Positions 24,322 through 33,471 are shown, counted from the first letter of the stretch. The stretch is 64,000 nt of DNA from Rhodobiaceae bacterium (GCA_020637985.1 JACKJK010000010.1:1-64000); one strand, 5' to 3'. The notes: a model not told the origin generated them from the letters alone. Program-made: numbers and translations.

Positions 24322-25179
24322 TCAGGCCTGGTCGAGGGGGTGGGCGACGACCTTCTGGCGCTGTTCGCCGAGGCCCTCGATGCCAAGCACCATCTCGTCG
24401 CCGGCCTTCAGGTAGTGCGGCGGCTTCATGCCGAGCCCGACGCCGGGCGGGGTGCCGGTGATGATGATGTCGCCGGGCAGCAGCGCCATGAAACGGCTGA
24501 CGTAAGCGACGATCTCGACGACGCCGAAGATCATCGTGTTGGTGTTGCCCGTCTGCATGCGCTCGCCGTTGAGGTCGAGGTACATGGCGAGGTTCTGGAC
24601 ATCGGGAATCTCGTCCTTCGTCACCAGCCACGGGCCGACCGGGCCGAAGGTCGGGGCGCTCTTACCCTTGACCCACTGGCCGGCCATCTCGATCTGGAAT
24701 TCGCGCTCGGAAACGTCGTTGCAGATGCAGTAGCCGGCGACATAGTCGAGGGCGTTTGCCTCGGAGACATTGTCGCAGGGGCTGCCGATGACGATGCCGA
24801 GCTCGACTTCCCAGTCGCCCTTCTTCGAGCCGGGCGGCAGGATGACGTCGTCGTAGGGGCCGCTGATGGCCGTCGGCGCCTTGCTGAAGATGATCGGCTC
24901 CTCGGGAATGGGGAGGTTTGCTTCCTCGGCGTGGTCGGCGTAATTGAGGCCGATGGCGACGAAATTGTAGGGCATCGCGATGCAGGCGCCCAGGCGCGCG
25001 TCCGAAGGCGCGCGCGGCAGGCTTTCCGGCTCGACGCGGGCGATGCGTTCCAGCCCCTCGGGCCGCAGCGAGTATCCGGCGATGTCGGCGATGATGTGAG
25101 AAAGGTCGCGGATGGTGCCGTCGTCGGCAATGAGGCCGGGGCGCTCGAATCCCTTCTGACCGAAACGGACGAGTTTCAT
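24322..25179 (-). CDS. fumarylacetoacetate hydrolase (FAH) family protein
   Basis: 285 residues with the FAH-fold C-terminal domain. The N-terminal cap begins MKLVRFGQKG, and the catalytic and metal site runs through GLNYADHAEEAN, KGDWEVELGIVIG (the metal-binding E-x-E), and the later ITGTPPGVGLGMKPP. The family includes fumarylpyruvate and oxaloacetate-type hydrolases or decarboxylases and ureidoglycolate-lyase-like enzymes; the substrate cannot be chosen from sequence. The start is backed by GGGAGAAG upstream. Divergent from a BtuF-like binding protein gene. Confidence 0.88.
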   Translation of the reverse strand: MKLVRFGQKGFERPGLIADDGTIRDLSHIIADIAGYSLRPEGLERIARVEPESLPRAPSDARLGACIAMPYNFVAIGLNYADHAEEANLPIPEEPIIFSKAPTAISGPYDDVILPPGSKKGDWEVELGIVIGSPCDNVSEANALDYVAGYCICNDVSEREFQIEMAGQWVKGKSAPTFGPVGPWLVTKDEIPDVQNLAMYLDLNGERMQTGNTNTMIFGVVEIVAYVSRFMALLPGDIIITGTPPGVGLGMKPPHYLKAGDEMVLGIEGLGEQRQKVVAHPLDQA

Positions 25180-25288
25180 GCGGGCTTCTCCCAGTATTCT
25201 TGTTGCAGCCTTGCGCCGGTGCTGGTGCATCATCGCGCGCGGCGATCATGCGCGATCGGGTTGCGGGCGGCAAGCGCGGTTTGCGGCG

Positions 25289-26122
25289 ATGGCGCGGCTG
25301 GCCGCGCTTGGCGGTATCGCGATGGTGTCGCTGCCGGCGGCGGCCACCGATGCGCCGCGGCGGATCGTGTCGGTCAACATGTGCGCCGACCAGTTGCTGC
25401 TGGCGCTGGCGGACCCCGGCCAGATCGCCGCGCTGAGCTGGAACGCGGCGCGCCCGGCGCTGTCCTTCTACGCCGACAGGGCTGTCGACTTCCCCACGAC
25501 AAGAGGCGAAGCCGAGGACGTCATCGTGCGCCAGCCGGACCTGGTGCTCGCCGGCCCCTTCGCAGGAGGGGTGGCGAAGGCGGCGATGCTGCGGGCTGGC
25601 CTCAGGGTCGTGGAACTGGACGTGCCTGAAGATCTGGAGGCGGCGGCGCGGCAACTGGAGGACTTCGGGGGGCTGATCGGGCAAGGCGCGCGCGGGCGCG
25701 TGGAAGCTTCGAAGCTGCGCGCGGCGGCACGCGAATCCGGCACAGGCGAGGGACACCGGAGACTGCGCGCGCTCTACCTGCAGCGGCGCGGGATCGCGAC
25801 TGGGCGCGGCACGATGATGGACGCGCTGATGCGCGCCGCCGGTCTCGAAAACGCGGTTGGCGAAGCGGGCTACGCGCGCATCGGCATCGAGGACCTGGCG
25901 ACCATCGATGCCGACCTGCTGATCCTCGACGGGCAGGGCTTGCGCGCCGACGGGGACGCCGCCGACCAAGGGGCGGCCATCCTCGCGCATCCGGTTGCCA
26001 GCATCCGCTTTCCGCGCGAGCGCCGGGTCATCGTTCCGCAATCGGAACTAATCTGCGCGGGGCCGGCGCTGGCGCGTGCGCTGGAACGGCTGCGGAAGGT
26101 GGCGCGCGATGCGGCGGACTGA
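25289..26122 (+). CDS. BtuF/FhuD-type periplasmic binding protein, orphan
   Basis: 277 residues. Signal peptide MARLAALGGIAMVSLPAAA, then APRRIVSVNMCADQLLLAL, the start typical of class III binding proteins for cobalamin, heme or siderophores. The core IVRQPDLVLAGPFAGGV and the closing helices follow. The upstream frame to 25178 overlaps the divergent FAH gene and lacks a signal peptide, so the internal ATG is preferred. No permease or ATPase gene is adjacent, so the ligand is not suggested by context. Iron-complex or cobalamin binding is the family expectation. Confidence 0.8.
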   Translation: MARLAALGGIAMVSLPAAATDAPRRIVSVNMCADQLLLALADPGQIAALSWNAARPALSFYADRAVDFPTTRGEAEDVIVRQPDLVLAGPFAGGVAKAAMLRAGLRVVELDVPEDLEAAARQLEDFGGLIGQGARGRVEASKLRAAARESGTGEGHRRLRALYLQRRGIATGRGTMMDALMRAAGLENAVGEAGYARIGIEDLATIDADLLILDGQGLRADGDAADQGAAILAHPVASIRFPRERRVIVPQSELICAGPALARALERLRKVARDAAD

Positions 26123-26143
26123 CTAGCCGCGGTGCCGGCCTTC

Positions 26144-26923
26144 CTACCAGCAGCCGGGATAGCGGCCGCCGTCAATCAGCAGGTTCTGCGCGCTGATGTA
26201 GCCGGCGTGCGCCGAGCACAGGAACGCACATGCGGCACCGAATTCCTCAGGGCGGCCGAAACGGCGCGCGGGGATCGTGTTGCGGCGTTCCTCGGCGACC
26301 TCCTCGGGCGACTTGCCGGACTGCCTGACGGCGGCGTTGACCAGCGCGTCGAGGCGGTCGGTGGCGAACATGCCGGGCAGCAGGTGATTGATGGTGACGT
26401 TGCGGGCGATGTACTTCGGCGCGACACCGGCGAGGAACGCGGTGAGGCCGGCGCGCGCGCCCGACGACAGGTCGAGACCGGTGATCGGCTGCTTCACCGT
26501 GCCGGAGGTGATGTTGACGATGCGGCCGAAGCCGCGCTCCGCCATGCCGTCAATGACCCGCTGGATCAGTTCGATGGGCGTGACCATGTTCTGGATGCAG
26601 CCCTTCAGCATGTCGTCGCGCGAGAGATCGCGGAAATCGCTGAACGGCGGGCCGGCGTTGTTGTTGACGAGAATGTCCGGGTCGGGGCAGGCGGCAAGCA
26701 GCGCGTCATGGGTCTCGCGGGCGCTTATGTTGCCGGCAACCGGCGTGACGGTTGCCCCGGTCGCCGCGGCGATATCGGCGGCTGTTTCCGCAAGGCGCGC
26801 CGGATCGACGCCGTTGACGATGACATCGCAGCCGGCCTCGGCCAGCGCGGCCGCGCAGGCCCGCCCGAGGCCACGGCTTGACGCGCAGACGATCGCCTTG
26901 CGGCCCTTGATACCAAGATCCAT
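26144..26923 (-). CDS. SDR-family protein lacking the canonical catalytic Tyr and Lys
   Basis: 259 residues, classical SDR layout with cofactor motif VCASSRGLGRACAAAL and the NNAG motif as VNNNAGPPFSD. The Ser of the catalytic set is present (VNITSGTVKQ). At the places where Tyr and Lys should follow, however, the sequence reads LDLSSGARAGL, that is, Ser and Arg. The tail DGGRYPGCW is typical of a subfamily often annotated as 3-oxoacyl reductase. Activity is therefore uncertain. The start is chosen at MDLGIKG, preceded by AGGGAG. Confidence 0.85.
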   Translation of the reverse strand: MDLGIKGRKAIVCASSRGLGRACAAALAEAGCDVIVNGVDPARLAETAADIAAATGATVTPVAGNISARETHDALLAACPDPDILVNNNAGPPFSDFRDLSRDDMLKGCIQNMVTPIELIQRVIDGMAERGFGRIVNITSGTVKQPITGLDLSSGARAGLTAFLAGVAPKYIARNVTINHLLPGMFATDRLDALVNAAVRQSGKSPEEVAEERRNTIPARRFGRPEEFGAACAFLCSAHAGYISAQNLLIDGGRYPGCW

Positions 26924-27109
26924 CGAACCCAACTCCCTGTTGCTGGAGACATGCAGCGCGGGCTGGACGATTGCCCGCAACCTGTGGCGCTGTCATAAAT
27001 GTGCCACCGGAATCAGGGTAGGCCATACCCGAAATTTCACGAGGAGTCCCGCCTGCAGCGTCGTGAGCCCGGCGCCCTCTGGCAGGACCTGCGGACTGAG
27101 AGGCTTCCG

Positions 27110-27910
27110 TTGAGCGCGGCGAGACCGGCACGCAAGTATCGCACCCTGTTCGTCTCCGACCTGCACCTTGGCACGCGCGGAGCGCAGGCGCAGATGTTCC
27201 TCGATTTTCTCAGGGACCACGAGGCCGATACGATCTACCTCGTCGGCGACATCGTCGATTGCTGGCGGCTGAAGCGCGGCTGGTACTGGCCGCAGGCGCA
27301 CAACGACGTGGTGCAGAAGCTGCTGCGCCAGTCGCGCAAGGGCGCGCGCATCTTCTACATCCCCGGCAACCACGACGAGGTGCTGCGCGACTATGTCGGC
27401 ACGCACTTCGGCGGCATCGAGGTGCTGCGGCGCACGGTGCATGAGACCGCCGACGGCAAGCGCCTGCTGATCCTGCATGGCGATGAATTCGACGTGGTCG
27501 TGCGCTACGCAAAGTGGCTGGCGCTGCTGGGTGACTGGGCCTACGTGGTGGCGCTCGGCATCAACACCTATTTCAACGTGGCCCGGCGCAAGCTCGGCTT
27601 CGGCTACTGGTCGCTGTCGGCGTGGCTGAAGCTGAAGGTGAAGAGCGCCGTCAACGCCATCGGCGAGTTCGAGAACGCCGTCGTCGAGGCGGCGCGCGAG
27701 GCAGACGTCGACGGGGTCGTGTGCGGACACATCCACCATCCCGCGGATCGGGAGATCGACGGCGTGCGCTATCTCAACTGCGGCGACTGGGTGGAAAGCT
27801 GCACGGCGCTGGTCGAACACCAAGACGGGCACATCGAGACCATAGACTGGGGCGCGCGGGTGCGAACGCACGGCGTCGTCGCGCTTGAGCGCGAGAAGGC
27901 CGCCGCATAG
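27110..27910 (+). CDS. LpxH-like metallophosphoesterase (UDP-2,3-diacylglucosamine diphosphatase family)
   Basis: 266 residues (from a TTG start) of a calcineurin-like phosphoesterase. Metal-binding motifs in order: FVSDLHLGTRG, YLVGDIVDCWRL, YIPGNHDEVL, LLILHGDEFD and VCGHIHHPADRE. This places it with LpxH-type enzymes, which cleave UDP-diacylglucosamine in lipid A synthesis. Many alphaproteobacteria use LpxI for that step, so the true substrate is uncertain. The TTG follows GAGAGG; the longer frame to 26999 is poorly conserved in appearance. A glycosyltransferase gene follows 12 bp later, so the pair probably acts on one glycolipid pathway. Confidence 0.85.
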   Translation: MSAARPARKYRTLFVSDLHLGTRGAQAQMFLDFLRDHEADTIYLVGDIVDCWRLKRGWYWPQAHNDVVQKLLRQSRKGARIFYIPGNHDEVLRDYVGTHFGGIEVLRRTVHETADGKRLLILHGDEFDVVVRYAKWLALLGDWAYVVALGINTYFNVARRKLGFGYWSLSAWLKLKVKSAVNAIGEFENAVVEAAREADVDGVVCGHIHHPADREIDGVRYLNCGDWVESCTALVEHQDGHIETIDWGARVRTHGVVALEREKAAA

Positions 27911-27922
27911 GGGACAGTTTCC

Positions 27923-28945
27923 ATGAAGATCCTGCTGGCCACCGATGCCTGGTATCCCCAGGTCAACGGCGTCGTGCGATGCCTCGACCGGGTGCGGCAG
28001 GAATGCAGCGCGTTGGGAAGCGACGTGCAGGTCCTGTCGCCGGAGGGCTTCGCGACGCTGCCGATGCCGACCTACCCGGAAATCCGGTTAGCTCTGGCAG
28101 GCCCGGGTGCGATCGCGCGCCGTATCGAGGCGATCGCGCCGCAGTACGTTCACATCGCCACCGAAGGCCCGATCGGCCATACAGTGCGGCGCTGGTGCCT
28201 GAGGAACGGGCAGCCGTTCACGACGAGCTACCACACCCGCTTTCCCGAATACCTGCGCGCCCGCATGCCGGTTCCCGTCGATCTCACCTACCGCTACCTC
28301 GCCCGCTTCCACAACGCCGGCGAAGCGGTGATGGTGACGACGGACGCACTGGCGCAGGAACTGCGCGGGCGCGGGTTTCGCACGGTGGTGCGCTGGCCGC
28401 GCGGCGTCGACCAGGAGCAATTCCGGCCGCGGACGAAGCGCGTGCTCGACTTTCCCGGCCCGGTCTCGCTGTATGTCGGTCGCGTGGCGGTGGAAAAGAA
28501 CATCGAGGCGTTCCTGGCCCTCGACATTCCCGGCACCAAGGTGGTCGTCGGCGACGGACCGCAGAAGGCCGAGCTAGAGCGGAAGTTCCCGGATACTAAA
28601 TTCCTCGGCACGAAGCATGGCGAAGAACTCGGCGCCATCTACTCCAGCGCTGACGTGTTCGTCTTTCCGAGCCGCACTGACACGCTGGGCCTGGTCGTGA
28701 TGGAGGCGCTCGCCTCCGGCGTGCCGGTCGTGACGCTGCCGGTGACAGGGCCGCGCGAGATCATCGGCGATGCGCCCGTCGGCGTGCTGACGGAAGACCT
28801 GGCGCAGGGCGTCCATGATGCGCTGAAGTTGTCCCGCGAGGACTGCCGGGCGCATGCGATGACGTTTTCGTGGAGCGAGTGCGCGCGCATCTTCCTTGAC
28901 CACGTGAAGACGTTCCAGGGCGGTGCGCAGCGACGCGCGGCGTGA
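27923..28945 (+). CDS. family 4 glycosyltransferase (GDP-mannose-dependent alpha-mannosyltransferase type)
   Basis: 340-residue GT-B enzyme. The N-terminal acceptor domain opens ILLATDAWYPQVNGVVRCL and has IATEGPIGHTVRRWC and TSYHTRFPEYLRAR. The C-terminal donor domain has LYVGRVAVEKNIEAF, VVVGDGP and the nucleotide-sugar Glu region FPSRTDTLGLVVMEALASG. This is the pattern of MgtA-like lipid mannosyl- or glucuronosyltransferases. Twelve bp after the LpxH-like gene, hence likely co-transcribed. The acceptor is probably a diacylglycerol-type lipid, by inference. Confidence 0.87.
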   Translation: MKILLATDAWYPQVNGVVRCLDRVRQECSALGSDVQVLSPEGFATLPMPTYPEIRLALAGPGAIARRIEAIAPQYVHIATEGPIGHTVRRWCLRNGQPFTTSYHTRFPEYLRARMPVPVDLTYRYLARFHNAGEAVMVTTDALAQELRGRGFRTVVRWPRGVDQEQFRPRTKRVLDFPGPVSLYVGRVAVEKNIEAFLALDIPGTKVVVGDGPQKAELERKFPDTKFLGTKHGEELGAIYSSADVFVFPSRTDTLGLVVMEALASGVPVVTLPVTGPREIIGDAPVGVLTEDLAQGVHDALKLSREDCRAHAMTFSWSECARIFLDHVKTFQGGAQRRAA

Positions 28946-28986
28946 ATCCGCTTGCCTGCTGGCGGGCGTGGTGATACCGCGCCGAC

Positions 28987-30006
28987 ATGGACACGATCCC
29001 TGCCTCGACCGCAAGCGGACGGCGCGTTCCCGCCATCGGCGACGTGCGTGCGGCTGCCGAACGCCTGCGCGGGCAGGCGGTGCGTACGCGGCTGGTGCGC
29101 AATGATCGTCTCGACGAACTCACCGGAGCGCGCGTCTTCCTGAAACCGGAGAACCTGCAGCGGACCGGGTCCTTCAAGTTCCGCGGCGCCTACAACGCGA
29201 TTTCCGCGCTGCCGGACGACGTGCGCAAGCGCGGCGTCGTCGCCTGCTCGTCGGGCAACCATGCGCAGGGGGTGGCGGCGGCTGCGGCGCTGCACGGTAT
29301 CGACGCGACGATCGTCATGCCGGCGGATGCACCTGTCACGAAGCTCGAGGGTACGCGCCGGCTCGGCGCCGGCGTCGTCACCTACGACCGCGCCAGCGAG
29401 GATCGCGACGCGATTGCCGACGCGCTGTGCCGGCAGAGCGGTGCAACTTTCGTGCATCCTTACGACAACCCGGATGTCATCGCCGGGCAGGGGACGGCAG
29501 GGCTGGAAATCGCGGAGGACCTCGCGGCGCTCGGCCTTTCGTGCGACGCTGCACTGATGTGCACCGGCGGCGGGGGGCTGACGGCGGGCGTTTCGCTGGC
29601 GCTGAAGGACCGCTTCGCAGCTTGCGCCCTGCATGCTGTCGAGCCGGAGGATTTCGACGATACGGCCCGCTCGCTGGAGACTGGCGAGGTCTGCGGCAAC
29701 GCGCGCAACGCCGGATCGGTGTGCGACGCGCTGCTGACCGCGTCGCCGGGCGAAATCAGTTTCACTATCAACCGCCGCCTGCTTGCCGGAGGCTTGCGGG
29801 TGAACGACGCAGAGGCGCTGGCCGCCGTCGCCTGGGCCTTCGCCAACCTGAAGCTGGTGCTGGAACCCGGCGGCGCGGTGGCGCTGGCAGCGCTGCTCGC
29901 CGGCAAGCTCGACGTGCGCGGAAAGACCGTTGTCGCCATGCTGTCGGGCGGCAATATCGATGCGCAGATGTTCGCCCGTGCGCTGGCGGGCGGAAACGGG
30001 ATCTAG
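28987..30006 (+). CDS. threonine/serine dehydratase (PLP-dependent)
   Basis: 339 residues of a fold-type II PLP enzyme, deaminating threonine or serine to 2-oxobutyrate or pyruvate. PLP lysine in RTGSFKFRGAYNAI, substrate loop SSGNHAQGVAAA, phosphate-binding loop CTGGGGLTAGVSLAL and C-terminal PGGAVALAALL. There is no C-terminal ACT domain, so this is a catabolic or hydroxy-amino-acid type rather than the isoleucine-regulated biosynthetic one; serine racemase activity is also possible. Its stop overlaps the convergent CheZ-like gene by 4 bp. Confidence 0.92.
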   Translation: MDTIPASTASGRRVPAIGDVRAAAERLRGQAVRTRLVRNDRLDELTGARVFLKPENLQRTGSFKFRGAYNAISALPDDVRKRGVVACSSGNHAQGVAAAAALHGIDATIVMPADAPVTKLEGTRRLGAGVVTYDRASEDRDAIADALCRQSGATFVHPYDNPDVIAGQGTAGLEIAEDLAALGLSCDAALMCTGGGGLTAGVSLALKDRFAACALHAVEPEDFDDTARSLETGEVCGNARNAGSVCDALLTASPGEISFTINRRLLAGGLRVNDAEALAAVAWAFANLKLVLEPGGAVALAALLAGKLDVRGKTVVAMLSGGNIDAQMFARALAGGNGI

Positions 30007-31163
30007 CTGAATACCGCCAGCGCCTGGCGCGGTGTCAGTGCCGCGGGTGCTTCCGCGTCATGGCTGTCCGCGAAGAGATCCTCGTCGAGGTCGCTGATCG
30101 TCTCGGCGTCGAGAACGGGTTCGTCGTCGATCTCGAAGCTGCCGGTCCCCTCACCATCCATCTCGAAGCTGTCGGCAGGGCTGTCGCCTGAATCGTCGAT
30201 CTTGTCAAAAGCGATTTCGGAGCCGCTGCTTGCATCCAGGGTGTCAGCATCCCTTTCGTTCGAGAGGTGCTGCGAGGCGCCAGCCGATGCGAAGATGTCG
30301 GCGACGCCGTCGTCGGCGGCCTCTTCGGGCTGCGCCATCGTCGAACTGTCGTCGGCGGTCTCGGCGTCCGCATGGTCCATGGAGATCGCCGGCACGGCGT
30401 CCTCGGCCCAGTCGAGCAGCATGGATTCAGGATCGACCACTGACGGCGCCGCGGCCATCATCTTGTCGATGTCGTCCTGGCTGGTTTCCTCGCCACGGCG
30501 TGCCGGGCCATTGAGCAGGTGCGCATCCGGGCGGTTGTCGCCGTGGCCGTCAGCAGCGTTCGCCTCGTCGATTTCCCTGTCGAGGTTCCAGATGCCGATC
30601 ATGGCGTTGACCCGGCTCTCGACGTAGCGCAGCGCCTGGACCACCTTGTTGATGCGCTGGCCGGTGATGTCCTGGAACGAGCAGCCCGTGTAGATGTCGA
30701 TCACGAGGGCGTCGATGCTCGCACATTCCTCCTTGGCCTCGCCGCGCTCCATGGCGACCCAGGCGGCCTCCTGAATCTTCTCGGCGGCGGCGAGAATCTC
30801 GTTGGTCGCCTTCTCGGTTGCCTCGACGACCGCATCGAGTTCCTCGGAGGCGTCGCCGAACCGGTCTGCTTCCTCCTCGCCCTGCAGCGAGCGGATTTCC
30901 TGGCGGGTGCGGGAGATCGCCTCCGCCATGTCGATCAGGTCGAGGCGGATATCGGCAGCGGCGTTCGCGGAGGCCGGCTGGCTCTTGAGCGAGGATTCCA
31001 GACGCGTGACGGCGTCGAGTACGAGCTTCGTGTCGGAATTGCGGTTGCGGCGCGTATACTCGGCCAGAAACCATCGCCCACGCGCGGTTTCCATGACGGC
31101 CGCCTCGATCGCGGAATATTCATCCTCGCTGATCGGCGCGGGCAAGTTGTCTGACATCGGCAT
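30003..31163 (-). CDS. CheZ-like protein phosphatase with acidic C-terminal tail
   Basis: 386 residues. The N-terminal half is a long helical bundle typical of CheZ. The catalytic helix motif is TGCSFQDITGQRINKVVQAL, where Asp and Gln match the water-activating and insertion residues of CheZ. The second half (about 200-386) is strongly acidic and low in complexity (many Asp, Glu, Ser, Ala), unlike E. coli CheZ, and ends in LTPRQALAVFS, a possible docking peptide. It should dephosphorylate a CheY-like response regulator. No che genes adjoin it. An alternative ATG lies two codons downstream of the chosen one. Confidence 0.85.
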   Translation of the reverse strand: MPMSDNLPAPISEDEYSAIEAAVMETARGRWFLAEYTRRNRNSDTKLVLDAVTRLESSLKSQPASANAAADIRLDLIDMAEAISRTRQEIRSLQGEEEADRFGDASEELDAVVEATEKATNEILAAAEKIQEAAWVAMERGEAKEECASIDALVIDIYTGCSFQDITGQRINKVVQALRYVESRVNAMIGIWNLDREIDEANAADGHGDNRPDAHLLNGPARRGEETSQDDIDKMMAAAPSVVDPESMLLDWAEDAVPAISMDHADAETADDSSTMAQPEEAADDGVADIFASAGASQHLSNERDADTLDASSGSEIAFDKIDDSGDSPADSFEMDGEGTGSFEIDDEPVLDAETISDLDEDLFADSHDAEAPAALTPRQALAVFS

Positions 31164-31326
31164 TCTGCCTTGCTGGACACATGGGGCAACGGACCGCGTC
31201 GGCGCTCCGCGCTGTTCATGGCCAAGAGTGTCAATGAAAGGTTATCAACTCGTTTCCGAAGCCATCAAGTCGTGCCAGATGGGGATGGTTTTCTGCGTCC
31301 GGTCGGGGGGAGGGGGACACAATAAC

Positions 31327-32493
31327 GTGACAAGCCGGACCGGATACGCCTTGCGCATCGCCGCGTTCTACGGCGCGCTGTTCCTCTACATCGGGGTCTA
31401 CCTGCCGTTCTTCCCGGTGTTCCTGGCGGGGCGGGGCCTGAGCGAGGCGCAGATCGGCATCGTCATGGCGTTGCCGCTTGTCGCGCGCATCGTGGCCACG
31501 CCGATGATGACGTGGCTGGCGGACCGCACCGGCAATGCGGGGCGCATCCTGGCAGTCTACGCGTGGGGAGTGCTGGTCACGACCGCCGTTTACCTGGTGT
31601 GCCGCGACTTCGCGACAATGGCGATCGTGACCGTCGCCAACGCGGTGTTCCTGAACCCGATGATGCCGATCACCGAAGCGCTGGCGCTGCGCGGGGCGCG
31701 CCTCTATGCGCTCGACTACGGGCGCATGCGACTTGCCGGATCGGCGACATTCATTGCCGGCAACCTGGTCGGCGGTGCCGTCATCGCCGCCTATTCCAGC
31801 GCCGCGGCGGTGTGGCTGATGATCGCGTCGGCCATCGCCATGGTGGTATGCGGCTTCCTGCTGCCGGCGACACGTGGCGACGGCGAAGGTGCACGCATGC
31901 CGATGAACCTCGTTGCCACCTTCCGCGACGCGGCGACGCCGTTCAACGTGCTGGTGCTCGGCGGCTTTGCGCTGCTGATGGCAAGCCACAACCTGTTCTA
32001 CGTCTTCGGTACCATCAATTGGTCGCGCCAGGGCATCGGCAGCGAGATGGCCGGCGTGCTGTGGTCGGTTGGCGTGGTGGCGGAAATCTGCCTGTTCGCC
32101 TTTTCGGGTGCGGCGGCGGCGCGGCTCGGCATTCGCGGACTGGTGCTGGCAGCCTGTACGGCCGGGCTCGTGCGCTGGAGCATGATGGCATTCGACCCGC
32201 CGCTGGCGCTGCTGTTTCCCCTGCAGGCGCTGCACGGGCTGACGTTCGGCGCGCTTCATCTTGCGGCGATGGGCTTCCTGTCGGATCGCAGCGGAGCAGG
32301 CAGCGCCAACAGCCTGCAGGGCCTCTACTTCACGATAACCGGTGTCGCCTCGAGCCTCGTCAACCTGGCGGCAGGCCCGATCTACGCGCAGCTGGGGGCC
32401 AGCGGTTTCCTTGTCATGGCCGTGCTTGTCGCATGCGGCGGCGCACTGGTGCTGACGGCGCTTGCGCGTGGCCGCCCGGCATCAACCCCATAA
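31327..32493 (+). CDS. MFS transporter, MFS_1-like (phenylpropionate-permease type)
   Basis: 388 residues with twelve predicted helices. Opening helix ALRIAAFYGALFLYIGVYLP, loop motif WLADRTGNAGR, second-half helix LQALHGLTFGALHLAAMGFL; this pattern belongs to the HcaT/MFS_1-like group. GTG start with a GGGGGAGGGGGA stretch ahead of it; the upstream open frame overlaps the divergent CheZ gene. The last 12 bp overlap the convergent dgcA gene. It may carry the substrate of the neighbouring DgcN/DgcA pathway, but only position suggests this. Confidence 0.85.
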   Translation: MTSRTGYALRIAAFYGALFLYIGVYLPFFPVFLAGRGLSEAQIGIVMALPLVARIVATPMMTWLADRTGNAGRILAVYAWGVLVTTAVYLVCRDFATMAIVTVANAVFLNPMMPITEALALRGARLYALDYGRMRLAGSATFIAGNLVGGAVIAAYSSAAAVWLMIASAIAMVVCGFLLPATRGDGEGARMPMNLVATFRDAATPFNVLVLGGFALLMASHNLFYVFGTINWSRQGIGSEMAGVLWSVGVVAEICLFAFSGAAAARLGIRGLVLAACTAGLVRWSMMAFDPPLALLFPLQALHGLTFGALHLAAMGFLSDRSGAGSANSLQGLYFTITGVASSLVNLAAGPIYAQLGASGFLVMAVLVACGGALVLTALARGRPASTP

Positions 32494-33471
32494 GTCCGCG
32501 GATGGCGTGCGGATCGTGCTGCCGTCGAAGGTGAGGCCCGGTTCGCGGTCCCTTGCCAGCAGCAATGGTCCGTCGAGATCGACGAAATCCGCCTGCGTTG
32601 CCACCAGCAGCGCCGGCGCCATGGCAAGCGATGTCGCCAGCATGCAGCCGACCATGACCGACAGGCCCATGTCGCGGGCTGCGTCGGCCAGGGCCAGCGC
32701 CTCGGTCAGCCCGCCGGTCTTGTCGAGCTTGATGTTGATGGCGGAATACTTGCCGGCGAGGCGGGCGAGGGTGCTTGTGTCGTGGGCGCTTTCGTCGGCG
32801 CACACGAGGACGTCCGTTTCCAGTCCGCGCAGGGCTTCGTCGTCGGAAGCGGGCAAGGGCTGCTCGACGAGTTCGACGCCGGCTTTCAGACAGGCGTCCA
32901 GATTGGCTTCGAGGTTGTCCGGGGTCCAGCCCTCGTTGGCGTCGACGATCAGGCGCGAGGACGGCGCCCCCTCGCGCACGGCAGCGATGCGCTCGCGGTC
33001 TCCGTCGCCGCCGAGCTTGACCTTGATGAGCGGGCGGTGGGCGGCGGCGTGCGCGGCGTCTCGCATCTCTCCCGGCGATTTCAGGCTCAGCGTGTAGGCG
33101 GTGACAATGCCGTCGGGCCGCGGCAGGCCGGCAAGTTCCCATGCGCGCCTGCCGGCCCGCTTGGCCTCCAGGTCCCAGAAGGCGCAGTCGAGCGCGTTGC
33201 GCGCCGCGCCCGCCGGCATCGCGTCCTGCAAGCCCTTGCGGTCCAGCCCCGCGGCCAGGCGGCCGGTGAGTAACTCGATATCGGCGCGCACGCCCTCGAC
33301 GGTTTCGCCGTAGCGCGCGTACGGCACGCATTCGCCGCGTCCGGTGTGCGGGCCGTCCGAAATTTCCGCGACGACGACGACAGCCTCGGTCTTGCTGCCG
33401 CGCGAGATGGTGAAGCTGCCGGCGATCGGCCAGCTTTCGGTCGAGGTGCGCAGGTCAAGCGTGGCGGACAT
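32482..33471 (-). CDS. dgcA: N-acetyl-D-glutamate racemase DgcA (dipeptide-epimerase-like enolase)
   Basis: 329-residue enolase-superfamily enzyme that would ordinarily be labelled L-Ala-D/L-Glu epimerase. Catalytic acid/base and metal motifs: LIKVKLGGDGD, IVDANEGW, ELVEQPLP, VCADESAHD, INIKLDKTGG and the DLDGPLLL end motif. Its direct partner upstream, 12 bp away, is a DUF1611/DgcN protein. That gene pair is known as the DgcN-DgcA D-glutamate pathway, where this enzyme converts N-acetyl-D-Glu to N-acetyl-L-Glu. The assignment rests on the pairing; sequence alone could also mean a dipeptide epimerase. Confidence 0.83.
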   Translation of the reverse strand: MSATLDLRTSTESWPIAGSFTISRGSKTEAVVVVAEISDGPHTGRGECVPYARYGETVEGVRADIELLTGRLAAGLDRKGLQDAMPAGAARNALDCAFWDLEAKRAGRRAWELAGLPRPDGIVTAYTLSLKSPGEMRDAAHAAAHRPLIKVKLGGDGDRERIAAVREGAPSSRLIVDANEGWTPDNLEANLDACLKAGVELVEQPLPASDDEALRGLETDVLVCADESAHDTSTLARLAGKYSAINIKLDKTGGLTEALALADAARDMGLSVMVGCMLATSLAMAPALLVATQADFVDLDGPLLLARDREPGLTFDGSTIRTPSADLWG

